A stretch of DNA of 64,000 nucleotides from Halorutilus salinus (GCF_026242195.1 NZ_RKLV01000002.1:62001-126000); one strand, 5' to 3'; counted from the first letter of the stretch, positions 7,982 to 17,358 are shown. Made by a program: numbers and translations. Notes: generated from the letters alone by a model not told the origin.

Positions 7982-9778
7982 ATGTGCGGGATCGTGGGGT
8001 ACGCGGGAGACCAAGACGCACTCCCTGTACTCGTCGACGGTCTCCAACGTCTCGAATACCGTGGATACGACTCCGCGGGCGTATGTCTCCGCACCGAACC
8101 GTTGACCGTCCATAAGAAGGCGGGCGAGGTCGGGGAACTCGTCTCCGCCGTCCCCGAAGCTTCCGACGCGACCTCCGGTCTCGGACACACACGGTGGTCG
8201 ACACACGGCGAACCTACGGACGAGAACGCACATCCACATCTCGACTGCGACGCGCGTTACGGCGTCGTACATAACGGTATCATAGAGAACTACGGTGATT
8301 TACGCGAGGAACTCGAAGACGCCGGACACGTCTTCAAGAGCGAGACGGATACGGAGGTCGTACCCCATCTCCTCGAAGAGGCTGACGGTACGCTCGTTGA
8401 ACGTCTCTCGTCGGTCGTCGAACGTCTCGAAGGGAGTTACGCCCTCGCGTGCGTATCCGCCGACACGGACGGTGTTGTCGTCGCGCGCAACGACAGCCCT
8501 CTCGTCGTCGGACGCGGTGACGGCGCCAACTACGTCGGAAGCGACGTTACGGCGTTCGTTGAGCACACGCGCAAGGTCTCGTACCTCCACGACGGCGACA
8601 TAGCGCGTATCACCGCCGACGGCGTCGAGGTGTGGAACCACGGCGAACGCGTCGACCGTGACGTCGAAACCGTCGACTGGGACGTTGAGGCGGCGGAGAA
8701 GGGCGGATACGAACACTACATGCTCAAGGAGATACACGAACAGCCGCGTTCACTGCGCAAGACGGTCTCCGAACGCACCGATGAGACCGAAGGCGAGGCG
8801 CTCCTCGAAATCAACGACGACGTGCTCGCACGGAACGAACGCGTCGAGTTCGTCGCGTGCGGTACGTCGTACCATGCGGCGCTGTACGCATGCAGGCTTT
8901 TCGAGGAGTACGCCGAACTGCCTGCGACCGCCGAGTACGCGAGCGAGTACGACGGTCCCCACGACCCGACGGACACGCTCGTGATCGCGGTTACACAGAG
9001 CGGCGAGACGGCGGATACGCTTTCGGCGACACGCCGCGCAGGACGCGAGGGTGCTGAAACACTCGCCGTCACAAACACCGTCGGAAGCACCGCGGCGCGC
9101 GAGACCGATGAGGTGGTGTACATACGTGCGGGACCTGAGATAGGCGTCGCGGCGACCAAGACGTTCGCGTCTCAGGTCGTGACCCTCGCGCTCGTCGCCA
9201 TCTCCGCGGGACGCGCACGCGACACGCTCCCCGCCGTGGAGGCTTCGTCGCTCGTCTCCGACCTACGCCGTGTCCCCGGTGGCGTCCAGAAGATACTCGA
9301 TCAGGAGGACGCCGTCGAAGAAGCCGCGAAGGAGTACGGCTACGACGACGCCTTCTTCTTCGTCGGACGCCGCCTCGGCGTCTCGGTCGCACTCGAAGGC
9401 GCTCTGAAGCTAAAGGAGATCTCTTACGACCACGCCGAGGGCTTCCCCGCGGGCGAACTCAAACACGGGCCCCTCGCGCTCGTCACGTCCGACACACCCG
9501 TTCTCGCCGTCCTGACCGAGGGAACACGCCCGGAAAAGACCCTCAACAACGTCAAGGAGGTGGAGTCGCGCGAAGCGCCCGTTCTCGCAGTAGCATCCGA
9601 GGGCGACGACGAGGCGGAACGTCTCGCCGACACCGTCTTCACCGTCCCCTCACTCGGCGAGATGGAGCCGCTCCTCGCAAACGTCTATCTACAGCTTTTT
9701 GCGTACCACGTCGCGCGTCTCAAGGGGCGCCCTATCGACAAGCCGCGTAACCTCGCAAAGAGCGTGACCGTTGAGTAG
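7982..9778 (+). CDS. glmS: Glutamine-fructose-6-phosphate aminotransferase (isomerizing)
   Basis: 598 residues, the normal GlmS length. Makes glucosamine-6-phosphate from fructose-6-phosphate and glutamine. The mature N-terminus is Cys2 (MCGIVGYAG), the glutaminase nucleophile, with LEYRGYDSAG and GHTRWSTHG following. Two SIS domains come next, with CGTSYHA near 300, QSGETADT near 345, and the C-terminal KEISYDHAEGFPAGELKHGP. It ends LAKSVTVE, the usual C-terminus. The ATG follows the previous stop directly, so translation is probably coupled; with the two nucleotidyltransferases it supplies UDP-GlcNAc, for N-glycans or other envelope sugars. No phosphoglucosamine mutase is in the operon. Confidence 0.97.
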   Translation: MCGIVGYAGDQDALPVLVDGLQRLEYRGYDSAGVCLRTEPLTVHKKAGEVGELVSAVPEASDATSGLGHTRWSTHGEPTDENAHPHLDCDARYGVVHNGIIENYGDLREELEDAGHVFKSETDTEVVPHLLEEADGTLVERLSSVVERLEGSYALACVSADTDGVVVARNDSPLVVGRGDGANYVGSDVTAFVEHTRKVSYLHDGDIARITADGVEVWNHGERVDRDVETVDWDVEAAEKGGYEHYMLKEIHEQPRSLRKTVSERTDETEGEALLEINDDVLARNERVEFVACGTSYHAALYACRLFEEYAELPATAEYASEYDGPHDPTDTLVIAVTQSGETADTLSATRRAGREGAETLAVTNTVGSTAARETDEVVYIRAGPEIGVAATKTFASQVVTLALVAISAGRARDTLPAVEASSLVSDLRRVPGGVQKILDQEDAVEEAAKEYGYDDAFFFVGRRLGVSVALEGALKLKEISYDHAEGFPAGELKHGPLALVTSDTPVLAVLTEGTRPEKTLNNVKEVESREAPVLAVASEGDDEAERLADTVFTVPSLGEMEPLLANVYLQLFAYHVARLKGRPIDKPRNLAKSVTVE

Positions 9779-10003
9779 CCCGTAAGCCTTGATTACGAAG
9801 AGCTTTGCGGAGCAAAACGACCGACGACGGAGGGACGGGGGCACCGCCGCAACCGCGTTCCACAGAGGTGTTCTGGGTCAGGGCTACCTGACCAAGCTAA
9901 GCTTAACGCCCCGTTAACTAAAGCTTAACGCCGTCGAGAGAGCGACAGAAGCCGCTACCGCAGATAAGGTTGCTTCTTCTCACCGTTCCGGGCGAAGGGT
10001 TGA

Positions 10004-10074
10004 TGCACCGGACGGGACTCGAACCCGTGTTAAGGGCTTGGAAGGCCCTTGTCATACCACTAGACCACCGGTGC
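10004..10074 (-). tRNA. tRNA-Gly (TCC)
   Basis: The reverse complement gives acceptor GCACCGG/CCGGTGC, anticodon stem AGGGC/GCCCT with loop CTTCCAA (anticodon TCC), and T arm CGGG TTCGAGT CCCG. No CCA encoded, no intron. The 225 bases between glmS and this gene contain a short hairpin TTTGC-GGA-GCAAA at 9804-9816 and a 12-base direct repeat AAGCTTAACGCC at 9899-9910 and 9921-9932. Confidence 0.97.
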
Positions 10075-10166
10075 GCGTTCGTTCGTTGAACTGCACCGAA
10101 TAAAAGAATTGTCAAAAGACGGTACGACCCGCAACCCTTATTACGAATTATAATTTAGGTCGGGAT

Positions 10167-10691
10167 ATGGCAGACATCGACCTATCGTCGAGTCAGAAAC
10201 AGATACTGACGGCTCTCGTAGACCTGTTTAAACAGAAGGACGACGTGGTAAAGGGGAAGGAGATAGCCGAACGTATCGACCGGAACCCCGGTACGATACG
10301 TAACCAGATGCAGTCGCTGAAGGCGCTCCAGTTGGTCGAAGGAATACCGGGACCCAAGGGCGGGTACAAGCCGACCGCCGAGGCGTACGAGTCGCTCGAC
10401 ATCGAACAGATGGACGAACCCGCGACCGTACCCCTGTACCGCAACGGCGAACGTGTCGAGGATGTCAACGTCTCCGAGATCGGCTTTACGAGCGTACACC
10501 ATCCGTCGCTCTGCCGCGCCGAGATAGTCGCGCAGGGGAGCATACACGAGTTCGAGGAAGGCGACGCGGTTCGTGCGGGACCGACGCCTATCTCGCGCCT
10601 CGTCGTGGACGCCACCGTCGACGCCAAGGACGATACCAACAACACGCTCATCTGTAAGATAGACGACATGGAAGCGCCCGCGAACAGTTAG
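10167..10691 (+). CDS. Conserved haloarchaeal HTH regulator (Rrf2-like winged helix with C-terminal domain)
   Basis: 174 residues. Residues 6-75 form a winged helix-turn-helix: SQKQILTALVDLF, then VVKGKEIAERIDRNPGTIRN and a wing at GIPGPKGGYKPT. The C-terminal 90 residues (VPLYRNGERVEDVNVSEI, HHPSLCRAEIVAQGS, ISRLVVDATVDAKDD) are a conserved ligand-binding-like region found with this HTH across haloarchaea, usually annotated as Rrf2-family or CBS-associated regulator. No Fe-S cysteine triplet is present, so iron-sulfur sensing is not supported. Upstream, TTATTACGAATTATAATTTAG at 10139-10158 is AT-rich and probably holds the promoter. It stands alone between two tRNA genes; targets unknown. 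Confidence 0.75.
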   Translation: MADIDLSSSQKQILTALVDLFKQKDDVVKGKEIAERIDRNPGTIRNQMQSLKALQLVEGIPGPKGGYKPTAEAYESLDIEQMDEPATVPLYRNGERVEDVNVSEIGFTSVHHPSLCRAEIVAQGSIHEFEEGDAVRAGPTPISRLVVDATVDAKDDTNNTLICKIDDMEAPANS

Positions 10692-10724
10692 TTTAATGTA
10701 CGGAACGCGCCACGGTTTATACGC

Positions 10725-10838
10725 GCCCGGGTGGCTTAGCTGGACATAGCGCCGCACTCATAGGGTATTATGAGGCGCTTCCCGCGTTCCCTTACCTGGG
10801 ATATGCGGAGATCGAGGGTTCGGAGCCCTCCCCGGGCA
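10725..10838 (+). tRNA. Elongator tRNA-Met (CAT) with intron
   Basis: Acceptor GCCCGGG/CCCGGGC, anticodon stem CCGCA/TGCGG with loop CTCATA+A after splicing (anticodon CAT), and T arm GAGGG TTCGGAG CCCTC. The anticodon loop is interrupted after position 37 by a 40-base intron. Elongator tRNA-Met carries an intron in other haloarchaea too (Haloferax), supporting elongator rather than initiator identity. Confidence 0.95.
10763..10802 (+). other. tRNA-Met intron (about 40 bases)
   Basis: Inserted between anticodon-loop positions 37 and 38. It begins GGGTATTATG and ends CCTGGGAT; exact ends are set by restoring a canonical CTCATAA loop. It should be cut by the archaeal splicing endonuclease at a bulge-helix-bulge. 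It is shorter than the roughly 75-base intron known from Haloferax tRNA-Met. Confidence 0.85.
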
Positions 10839-10889
10839 TTATCATAACCGATTCTCAGGGATAAAGAATAAGCTAAACGCGTGACTACC

Positions 10890-13481
10890 ATGTTCATGGA
10901 GAGTATCTCGCTTCCGGGATCCGGAGGCTTCCCCCGGAAAGCTACGATCGCCGTCGTGGGCGAAACCGAACCTGTGCATGACTTAGCTTCTTCCGTATCC
11001 GGGGATATACTGTTTGAGAACGTCGAAGCCGACGAGGCTGTACGCCGTGTAGCGGAAGCCGAAGTTGACTGCGTTGTCTCTGCGCTTTACGGTAGACCCG
11101 TCGAACTCCTTCGGAAGGTCAGGGAGGAGGATCCCGAAGTACCCTTCGTAGCCTTCTCGGACGCGGACGACGCCGACGGTGTTCTTGAAGCGGGTGCCAC
11201 GGAGCACGTCGCGGTTCCCGTCGAAGAACTGCGCGGTGTCGGAAGACGTCTACGGAGGTACGCCGAGGGGCGGCGTTCGAGACGCTCCGAACGTAAGCTC
11301 GACTCCTTCATGCGGCATACGCCCGATCAGGTCTGGGTACACGACGCCGACGGCGAGGTTCTCGACGTTAACCGGCAGGCGTGCGAGGCGCTCGGCTACG
11401 ACAGGGACGAACTCATAGGTAGTAACATCGGTGAGTTTGAGGTCGGTGCGGATCCCGGTGAACTCAAAGACCGCTGGTCGAAGTTCGAGTACGGCGACTC
11501 GGTCGTCGTCGAGGGGCGGCACAGGGACAGGGACGGTAGGGAGTTTCCCGTCGAGGTCAACGTCGGAAAGGTTCTCATGGACGGCAACGACCGTTTCCTT
11601 GCTATCGTACGCGATACCACACAGAGGGAGACGGTAGAGAAGAGCCTCAGACGTCTGAGGAACGAGCACGAGAAGATCTTCGACAACGTTCAGGATCCCG
11701 TCTTTCTTATCGATGTCGAGGAGGAGGGCGAAAGCTTCGTTTTCAAACATCTCAACCCGGCGTACGAGGAGCAGGTTGGGGTTTCGGAGGACGAAGCGCG
11801 CGGTAGAACACCCGTCGAAGTCTTCGGCGAAGCCGTCGGTACCGAACTCGTGGGCAACTACAGACGGTGTGTTGAGGAAGCCGAGACACAGAGCTACGAG
11901 GAGACCATTCAGGTACCCGTGGGTCAACGTACCTACCATACCAAGATAACCCCCGTCTTCTCAGGCGACGAGGTGACGGCGATAGTCGGAAGCGCACACG
12001 ACATCACGGAGCAGAAGGAGCGCGAACGCGAACTCGAACGTTACGAGGCTTACATCGGGAACGCTTCGGACATCATCTCACATCTCGACGCCGAAGGCAC
12101 GGTGCTGTACGAAAGCCCTTCGGTCGAACGCGTCTTCGGAACCGAACAGGACGACTGGGTAGGCGACAACGTCTTCGAACGCGTCCATCCCGACGACAGG
12201 GCGAGGGTCGCGCAGGAGTTCATCGAACTCGTCGAGGGTGACCGTAACATCGAGAACGTCGAGTTCAGGATGGAGCACGCCGACGGCTCCTACGTCTGGA
12301 TAGAGGCGGTCGGCACCGACTGGCGCGGCTCCGACCTCGGAGGTGTCGTCGTAAGCTCGCGCGACATCACCGAGCGCAAGGAACGCGAACGCAAGCTCGA
12401 ACGCAACCGTGACCTTCTGTACCATACGGAGAAGATAGCCGACACGGGCGGGTGGGAGATAGACCCCGAAGGCGACGGGATCAGATGGACGGACGGGGCG
12501 CGTAGGATACACGGCGTCGACGAGGGGTACGAACCCACCATCGACGAGGCTATAGGCTTCTACCATCCCGATGACAGGGAGAAGGTAAGGGAGGTAATAA
12601 GATCGTTCGGCGACGAGCAGGAAAGCTTCGACGAGGAGCTACGTATACGGACACCTGACGGCGAGGAGAGATGGACACGGTCGCGCGGCGAGGTCGTCCG
12701 CGACGACGGCGAGGTCGCCCATCTACGTGGCGCTATGCAGGATATCACCGAGCGCAAAGAACGCGAAAAAAGCCTGAAGGAGCAGAAGAGGCTACTCGAA
12801 GAGAGGAAGGAACAGATAGACTTCTTCAACAGCCTTCTCAGGCACGACATGCTCAACTCGATGACCGTGATACGCGGGAGAGCGCAGGAACTCCTCGACA
12901 GACTGTCCGAGGACGACGAGGGCTACGAAAGCGCGGAGAAGGTATACAGACGCGCCGACGACGTGGTTGATCTCACAAACCGCGTACGGTCGGTTCTGAG
13001 ACGTATCACGGGCGAAGACGACCGTGAACTCTCCCGTGTCGATCTTGCTCAGACCGTCCGCGACCGCGCCGAAAGCCTCGGTGAGGTGTACGAGGTTGGT
13101 ATATCGGTCGATGCTCCCCAAGATGCGTACGTCGAAGCCGACGACTTCCTCAGCGACATCGTCGACAACCTTCTGATCAACGCAGTCGAGCACAACGACA
13201 GCGACGAACCGCGCGTCGATGTCTCGGTTGACTCCGGGGACGAAGCCACCGTTCTACGTGTAGCCGACAACGGATCCGGTATCCCTGACGAGATGAAGAA
13301 AGCCGTCTTCGGTCAGGGTGAGAAAGGAAGACGTAGCGGAGGGACGGGGTTCGGTCTCTACTTCGTCGACTCTATGGTTTCGGAGTACGGCGGAGAGGTA
13401 CACGTCGAGGACAACGAAGCCGATGGGGCTACGGTCGTCGTCGAACTACCCAAGGGTTCCGGGGATGGAGGGAAGGCGTGA
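10890..13481 (+). CDS. Multi-PAS sensor histidine kinase with degenerate N-terminal receiver
   Basis: 863 residues from ATG 10890 (a GTG at 10881 adds three). Order: receiver-like fold about 15-125, with the phospho-acceptor region reading DCVVSALYGR instead of a D-x-x-P pattern; four PAS domains about 137-252, 255-372, 375-497 and 500-617; a coiled linker; HisKA with the H-box LLRHDMLNSM (His652); and HATPase with N box NLLINAVEHND, G1 DNGSGIP and G2 GTGFGLYF. No membrane segment, so a cytoplasmic sensor. The lost Asp suggests the receiver fold cannot be phosphorylated. It heads a run of four signalling genes and closely resembles the next gene, especially the fourth PAS and the kinase core. 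Confidence 0.92.
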   Translation: MFMESISLPGSGGFPRKATIAVVGETEPVHDLASSVSGDILFENVEADEAVRRVAEAEVDCVVSALYGRPVELLRKVREEDPEVPFVAFSDADDADGVLEAGATEHVAVPVEELRGVGRRLRRYAEGRRSRRSERKLDSFMRHTPDQVWVHDADGEVLDVNRQACEALGYDRDELIGSNIGEFEVGADPGELKDRWSKFEYGDSVVVEGRHRDRDGREFPVEVNVGKVLMDGNDRFLAIVRDTTQRETVEKSLRRLRNEHEKIFDNVQDPVFLIDVEEEGESFVFKHLNPAYEEQVGVSEDEARGRTPVEVFGEAVGTELVGNYRRCVEEAETQSYEETIQVPVGQRTYHTKITPVFSGDEVTAIVGSAHDITEQKERERELERYEAYIGNASDIISHLDAEGTVLYESPSVERVFGTEQDDWVGDNVFERVHPDDRARVAQEFIELVEGDRNIENVEFRMEHADGSYVWIEAVGTDWRGSDLGGVVVSSRDITERKERERKLERNRDLLYHTEKIADTGGWEIDPEGDGIRWTDGARRIHGVDEGYEPTIDEAIGFYHPDDREKVREVIRSFGDEQESFDEELRIRTPDGEERWTRSRGEVVRDDGEVAHLRGAMQDITERKEREKSLKEQKRLLEERKEQIDFFNSLLRHDMLNSMTVIRGRAQELLDRLSEDDEGYESAEKVYRRADDVVDLTNRVRSVLRRITGEDDRELSRVDLAQTVRDRAESLGEVYEVGISVDAPQDAYVEADDFLSDIVDNLLINAVEHNDSDEPRVDVSVDSGDEATVLRVADNGSGIPDEMKKAVFGQGEKGRRSGGTGFGLYFVDSMVSEYGGEVHVEDNEADGATVVVELPKGSGDGGKA

Positions 13482-13576
13482 AAGAGAACGCTCGTCACAC
13501 AGGTGGGTATCCGTGTCCCGGCAAAACACGGACACCGGCGTTATAGTTAAACCGCCGGTAACTCTAACTGTAGCCG

Positions 13577-16126
13577 ATGAGCAACGGTGACTCCAAGAAA
13601 CCCCTCGCGCTCGTCGCGGGTAAGGGGGAGAAACTGCGCGAGGTGACCGAGATCCTGACCGGCGGTGAGGGCTACCGTATCGAGACGGCGAACCCCGGTA
13701 AGATCGAGCCGTACGGCGACGAACCCGGTTGCGTCGTGACCGACGATGCGGGACTCATCGAGGAAGTTGACGGAGACGGTGGTATACCTACCGTTCTCGT
13801 CTCGGACGGTTCGACGCGTGTTTCCGATGCCGTAGACGCGGGTGCGACGGAGTACGTCGAGACACCTGTCGGAGACGCCGACGGTAGGCTTCTCAGAAGG
13901 CGTGTCGAGAGGTATATCCAAGACACGCGCGAGGGACAGAACCGCAGGGGAGAGACGGAACCACAGATCGCAAAACGCAGGCACGAGGCTTTCTTCAACG
14001 ACCCCGACGTACCTGTGGCGATCTTAGACACGGACGGAAACGTTCTCGATGCCAACCCCAAGTCGGCTGAGTATACCGAGGGCGAACCCGATGATTTCGT
14101 TGGGAAGCCTTTCTGGGAAACCGATCTGTGGGGGACGGACGAGAGAGATCCTATCATGGAAAAGGTACGGCGTGCTTCGGAGGGCGAGTACGTCGGATAC
14201 GAGGTAGAGGATACGGACGCGGGAGCCAAGGGGTACGTAGGTACCGGCTCCGTACGTCCCGTGACCGATGAGTCGGGCGAGGTTACGTCGGTGATCGTCT
14301 CCCCACGCGGTGCCACCGGGGGCAACGAGCGTGAAGCCGAACTCGAACGTAACCGCGACCTGCTGAAACATACCGAAAGGATCTCCGACACGGGCGGATG
14401 GGAGCTTGATGTCGAAACGGGGGAGCAGAGATGGACGGACGGAACACGTGGGATACACGGTGTTTCGGATGAGTACGAACCGACCGTGGGCGACGGGATC
14501 GCCTTCTACCATCCTGACGACAGGGGTAGGATAGAGAGACTGGTGGAGAACTGTATACAAAACGCCGAGCCGTACGACGCCAAACTACGTATGGTGACCG
14601 CAGACGGCGAAGTAAGATGGGTGCGTACCGTCGGAGAGCCTGTCGAGGAAGACGGCGAGGTGACCAAGATACAGGGTGCTATACAGGATATAACGGAGCT
14701 CAAACGCCACGAGACCCAACTCGAACGTTACGAGAAGCTATGGAAGAAGATCCCCGTCGGCGTCTGTCGCGTAGAAGCCGACAACAGCGGAAGGTTTCTC
14801 ACCGCAAACGAACGTATGGTCGAGATGACAGGGGCGGGGTCGGAGGAAGAGCTTCTCGGTCTCTCTACAGACGACTTCTGGATAGACGAAGAGGAACGCA
14901 AGGGGCTGGCTGAACGTACCGAACAGAACGGCTGGGTTACGACGGAACGCAGGTTCCGGAGCCTCGACGGAAGGGTTGTCTGGGCGCGGATTACCGTAAT
15001 AGCCCAGGATACGGACGAGGACACCGTCTTCGATGCCGTCGTTCAGGATATCACAGACAGGCACCAGAGGGAAGAGCAGTTGAAGAAGGCACAGGAGATA
15101 GCCGACATAGGTAGCTGGTACAAGAACATACCTTCCGATGAGATACACTGGTCTGACAGGCTGTACGACCTCTGGGGTGTCGAATGCGAAGGTTCGGTGG
15201 ATTACGGTACCTTCCTTGAGTACATCCATCCCGACGACAGGGGGTTCGTCGACAGTAGCTGGCAGGAGGCGAAGGAAGGCGAACCCTACGACATAGAACA
15301 CCGTATCGTCCGGGACGACGGCGAGGAAAGATGGATGCGCGAAACCGCCGACGTTACGTTCGAGGACGGCGAAGCGGTAAACGCCATCGGCGTGGTTCAG
15401 GACATTACCGAACGTAAGCAACGCGAGAACCAGATCGAAAGAAGGAAACAGCAGGTCGAGTTCTTCAACAGCCTTCTAAGACACGAGATGCTCAACTCCA
15501 TGACGGTGATACGCGGTAGCACCCGAACCGCACTCGACAGCCTCCCTCAAGACCACTGTGTATACGAGGATCTGACAAGGGTCTACGATCGTAGCGATGA
15601 GATCGTTGACCTCATAAACCGTGTACGGTCGGTTCTCAGGCGCATATCTGGCGAAGGAAGAGAGTTGGCACAGAAGAACCTCTCCGACACCGTCGAGAAA
15701 CGCGTGGCATCGCTGGAGAATAGACACCGTGTTGACACCCGTCTGGATCTACCCGGTGAGGTGTACGTCGAAGCCGACAAGTTCCTCGGGGACGTGGTGG
15801 ACAACATACTCGACAACGCTGTTGAGCACAACGACAAGGACGAACCGCGTGTCGAGGTCTCAGTGGAGCAGGACTCAGGCACCGTTACGCTCCGTATAGC
15901 CGACAACGGATCCGGTATACCTGACGAAAGAAAGGAGGAGGTCTTCCGTCAGGGCGTGACGGGCAAGACGGGCGGCAAGCTCGGCTTCGGTCTCTACTTC
16001 GTCAAATCGATGGTTTCGGAGTACGGCGGAGAGGTGCGTGTGGAGGACAACGAGCCTGACGGAGCCGTTCTGGTCGTGGAGCTACCGACCGTCGACGGCG
16101 TGACGCGAAGGGAGGTACAGGGGTGA
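13577..16126 (+). CDS. Multi-PAS sensor histidine kinase, paralogue of the preceding gene
   Basis: 849 residues. Same plan as its neighbour: a degenerate receiver-like domain about 8-110 (GCVVTDDAGL where the acceptor would be, ETPV where the conserved Lys-Pro would be); PAS domains about 128-248, 252-370, 373-490 and 493-608; a charged linker; HisKA H-box LLRHEMLNSM with His636; and HATPase N box NILDNAVEHND, G1 DNGSGIP and G2 GKLGFGLYF. The stop overlaps the GTG start of the response regulator gene. The kinase cores of both genes share long identical stretches such as LNSMTVIRG and MVSEYGGEV, consistent with tandem duplication and divergence of the sensor parts. Soluble; signal unknown. Confidence 0.92.
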   Translation: MSNGDSKKPLALVAGKGEKLREVTEILTGGEGYRIETANPGKIEPYGDEPGCVVTDDAGLIEEVDGDGGIPTVLVSDGSTRVSDAVDAGATEYVETPVGDADGRLLRRRVERYIQDTREGQNRRGETEPQIAKRRHEAFFNDPDVPVAILDTDGNVLDANPKSAEYTEGEPDDFVGKPFWETDLWGTDERDPIMEKVRRASEGEYVGYEVEDTDAGAKGYVGTGSVRPVTDESGEVTSVIVSPRGATGGNEREAELERNRDLLKHTERISDTGGWELDVETGEQRWTDGTRGIHGVSDEYEPTVGDGIAFYHPDDRGRIERLVENCIQNAEPYDAKLRMVTADGEVRWVRTVGEPVEEDGEVTKIQGAIQDITELKRHETQLERYEKLWKKIPVGVCRVEADNSGRFLTANERMVEMTGAGSEEELLGLSTDDFWIDEEERKGLAERTEQNGWVTTERRFRSLDGRVVWARITVIAQDTDEDTVFDAVVQDITDRHQREEQLKKAQEIADIGSWYKNIPSDEIHWSDRLYDLWGVECEGSVDYGTFLEYIHPDDRGFVDSSWQEAKEGEPYDIEHRIVRDDGEERWMRETADVTFEDGEAVNAIGVVQDITERKQRENQIERRKQQVEFFNSLLRHEMLNSMTVIRGSTRTALDSLPQDHCVYEDLTRVYDRSDEIVDLINRVRSVLRRISGEGRELAQKNLSDTVEKRVASLENRHRVDTRLDLPGEVYVEADKFLGDVVDNILDNAVEHNDKDEPRVEVSVEQDSGTVTLRIADNGSGIPDERKEEVFRQGVTGKTGGKLGFGLYFVKSMVSEYGGEVRVEDNEPDGAVLVVELPTVDGVTRREVQG

Positions 16127-16704
16127 CGCAAGATCGACCCTCGGTTCTCGTGGTCGAGGACGACGAAGGCGTTGCGGAGACGTTCAGGGGATGGCTCGAA
16201 GAGGAGTACGAGACGTATACCAGACTGAGAGGCTCCGAAGCCTTGGAGCTACTCGAAGACACGGACATAGACGTGGTTCTTCTGGACAGGCTCATGCCGG
16301 GTATGTCGGGGGGTGAGGTTCTCGAAGAGATACGCGCACGGAACCTCAACGTACGTGTAGCCATGGTCACAGCCGTCGAACCCGGCTTCGATATAATCAC
16401 CATGGGGTTCGACGAGTACGTCACCAAGCCGTCGTCGCCCAACCGGCTCCGTGGCACCGTCGAGAAGCTGGTTAAACGCGACGAACGTGACGAGACCCGC
16501 AGGGAGTACGCGTCCCTGCGCGCCAAGCAGGCGGCTCTCGAATCGGGTAAGACCGAAGGCGAACTCGCCGACAGTCAACGGTACGCGGAACTCGTCGACC
16601 GTATCGAGGAGATGGGCGACGAACTCGGTAAAGCCGACGCCGAACTCGTAGACGAGACGGAGTTCCTGAGTTCACTACGTGAGGTGGAGGAGGACAACGG
16701 ATGA
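16123..16704 (+). CDS. HalX-domain response regulator
   Basis: 193 residues, GTG start overlapping the upstream kinase stop. Receiver at 5-118 with intact sites: acidic pair VVEDDEG, phospho-acceptor LLDRLMPGMSG (Asp51), a Thr site at MVTAV, and the conserved lysine in EYVTKPSS. The C-terminal 70 residues, KRDERDETRREYASLRAKQA and following, are a helical HalX domain ending in acidic coiled segments. HalX regulators are common in haloarchaea and lack a DNA-binding HTH. The two kinases directly upstream are the obvious phosphodonors. It overlaps the next gene by 4 bases. Confidence 0.93.
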   Translation: MTQDRPSVLVVEDDEGVAETFRGWLEEEYETYTRLRGSEALELLEDTDIDVVLLDRLMPGMSGGEVLEEIRARNLNVRVAMVTAVEPGFDIITMGFDEYVTKPSSPNRLRGTVEKLVKRDERDETRREYASLRAKQAALESGKTEGELADSQRYAELVDRIEEMGDELGKADAELVDETEFLSSLREVEEDNG

Positions 16705-17357
16705 TGTCGGAAGGCAAAAGCTACGACGTGGGCGACCTCCTACCCGTCTCCTCCTTCGACGCGGGGACGAACGTTCTCGTAACCGGCTCCGCGGGTTCGG
16801 GGAAGACGTACCTCGGCGCACGTATACTGGCGGAAGGCGCCGACGGAAACGAAGGCTCACTCGCGGTAACCACCGACGGTAACGCAGACGAGATACTCGA
16901 ACTCTACCGCGAGAAAGCCGACGACGGAAGCCTACATTTCGTCGACTGCACGGGTGCGGGCTCGGGTTCGCCCGACGGCTTCCCTTCGGACAGGTTCGAG
17001 ACGGTTAGCTCGCCGGGCGACATGACGGGTGTCGGAGTCGCATTCGAGAAGTACACAAAGAGGGTCGGCGAACGCGTCGAAGGAAGCCGTGTGATGTACG
17101 ACTCTCTGACGACCCTTCTCAGGTACGTCGATCAGAAACGCGCGTACAGGTTCGTGGATATACTCACGGGACGTTTCAGAGCCGAGGACTGTCTGTCGGT
17201 CTTCACGCTCGACGGCGGTACCGTCGACGAAAAGACCTCAAGTATGTTCACCCACGAGTTCGATGTTGAGGTAAGCCTCCGTGTCGAGGACGGTACACGC
17301 GAGGTATCCGTGAGCGGAGACCCCGATGCCCCCGACGGCTGGACGCCCCTTGGATAG
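16701..17357 (+). CDS. RecA-superfamily ATPase of the HTR-like/RAD55 type (DUF7504-like)
   Basis: 218 residues. Walker A is GSAGSGKT near residues 32-39, followed by LAVTTDGNADEILE and HFVDCTGAG. The MYDSLTTLLRYVDQKRAYRF segment corresponds to the Walker B/ATPase core of KaiC/RAD55-like proteins. The catalytic Glu pairs of KaiC are not obvious, and the single domain is short. Such HTR-like proteins recur beside haloarchaeal histidine kinases and HalX regulators; their mechanism is not known. The ATG lies within the response regulator's last codons (4-base overlap), so it is the fourth member of the signalling operon. An output or scaffold role is inference. Confidence 0.8.
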   Translation: MMSEGKSYDVGDLLPVSSFDAGTNVLVTGSAGSGKTYLGARILAEGADGNEGSLAVTTDGNADEILELYREKADDGSLHFVDCTGAGSGSPDGFPSDRFETVSSPGDMTGVGVAFEKYTKRVGERVEGSRVMYDSLTTLLRYVDQKRAYRFVDILTGRFRAEDCLSVFTLDGGTVDEKTSSMFTHEFDVEVSLRVEDGTREVSVSGDPDAPDGWTPLG

Positions 17358-17358
17358 A

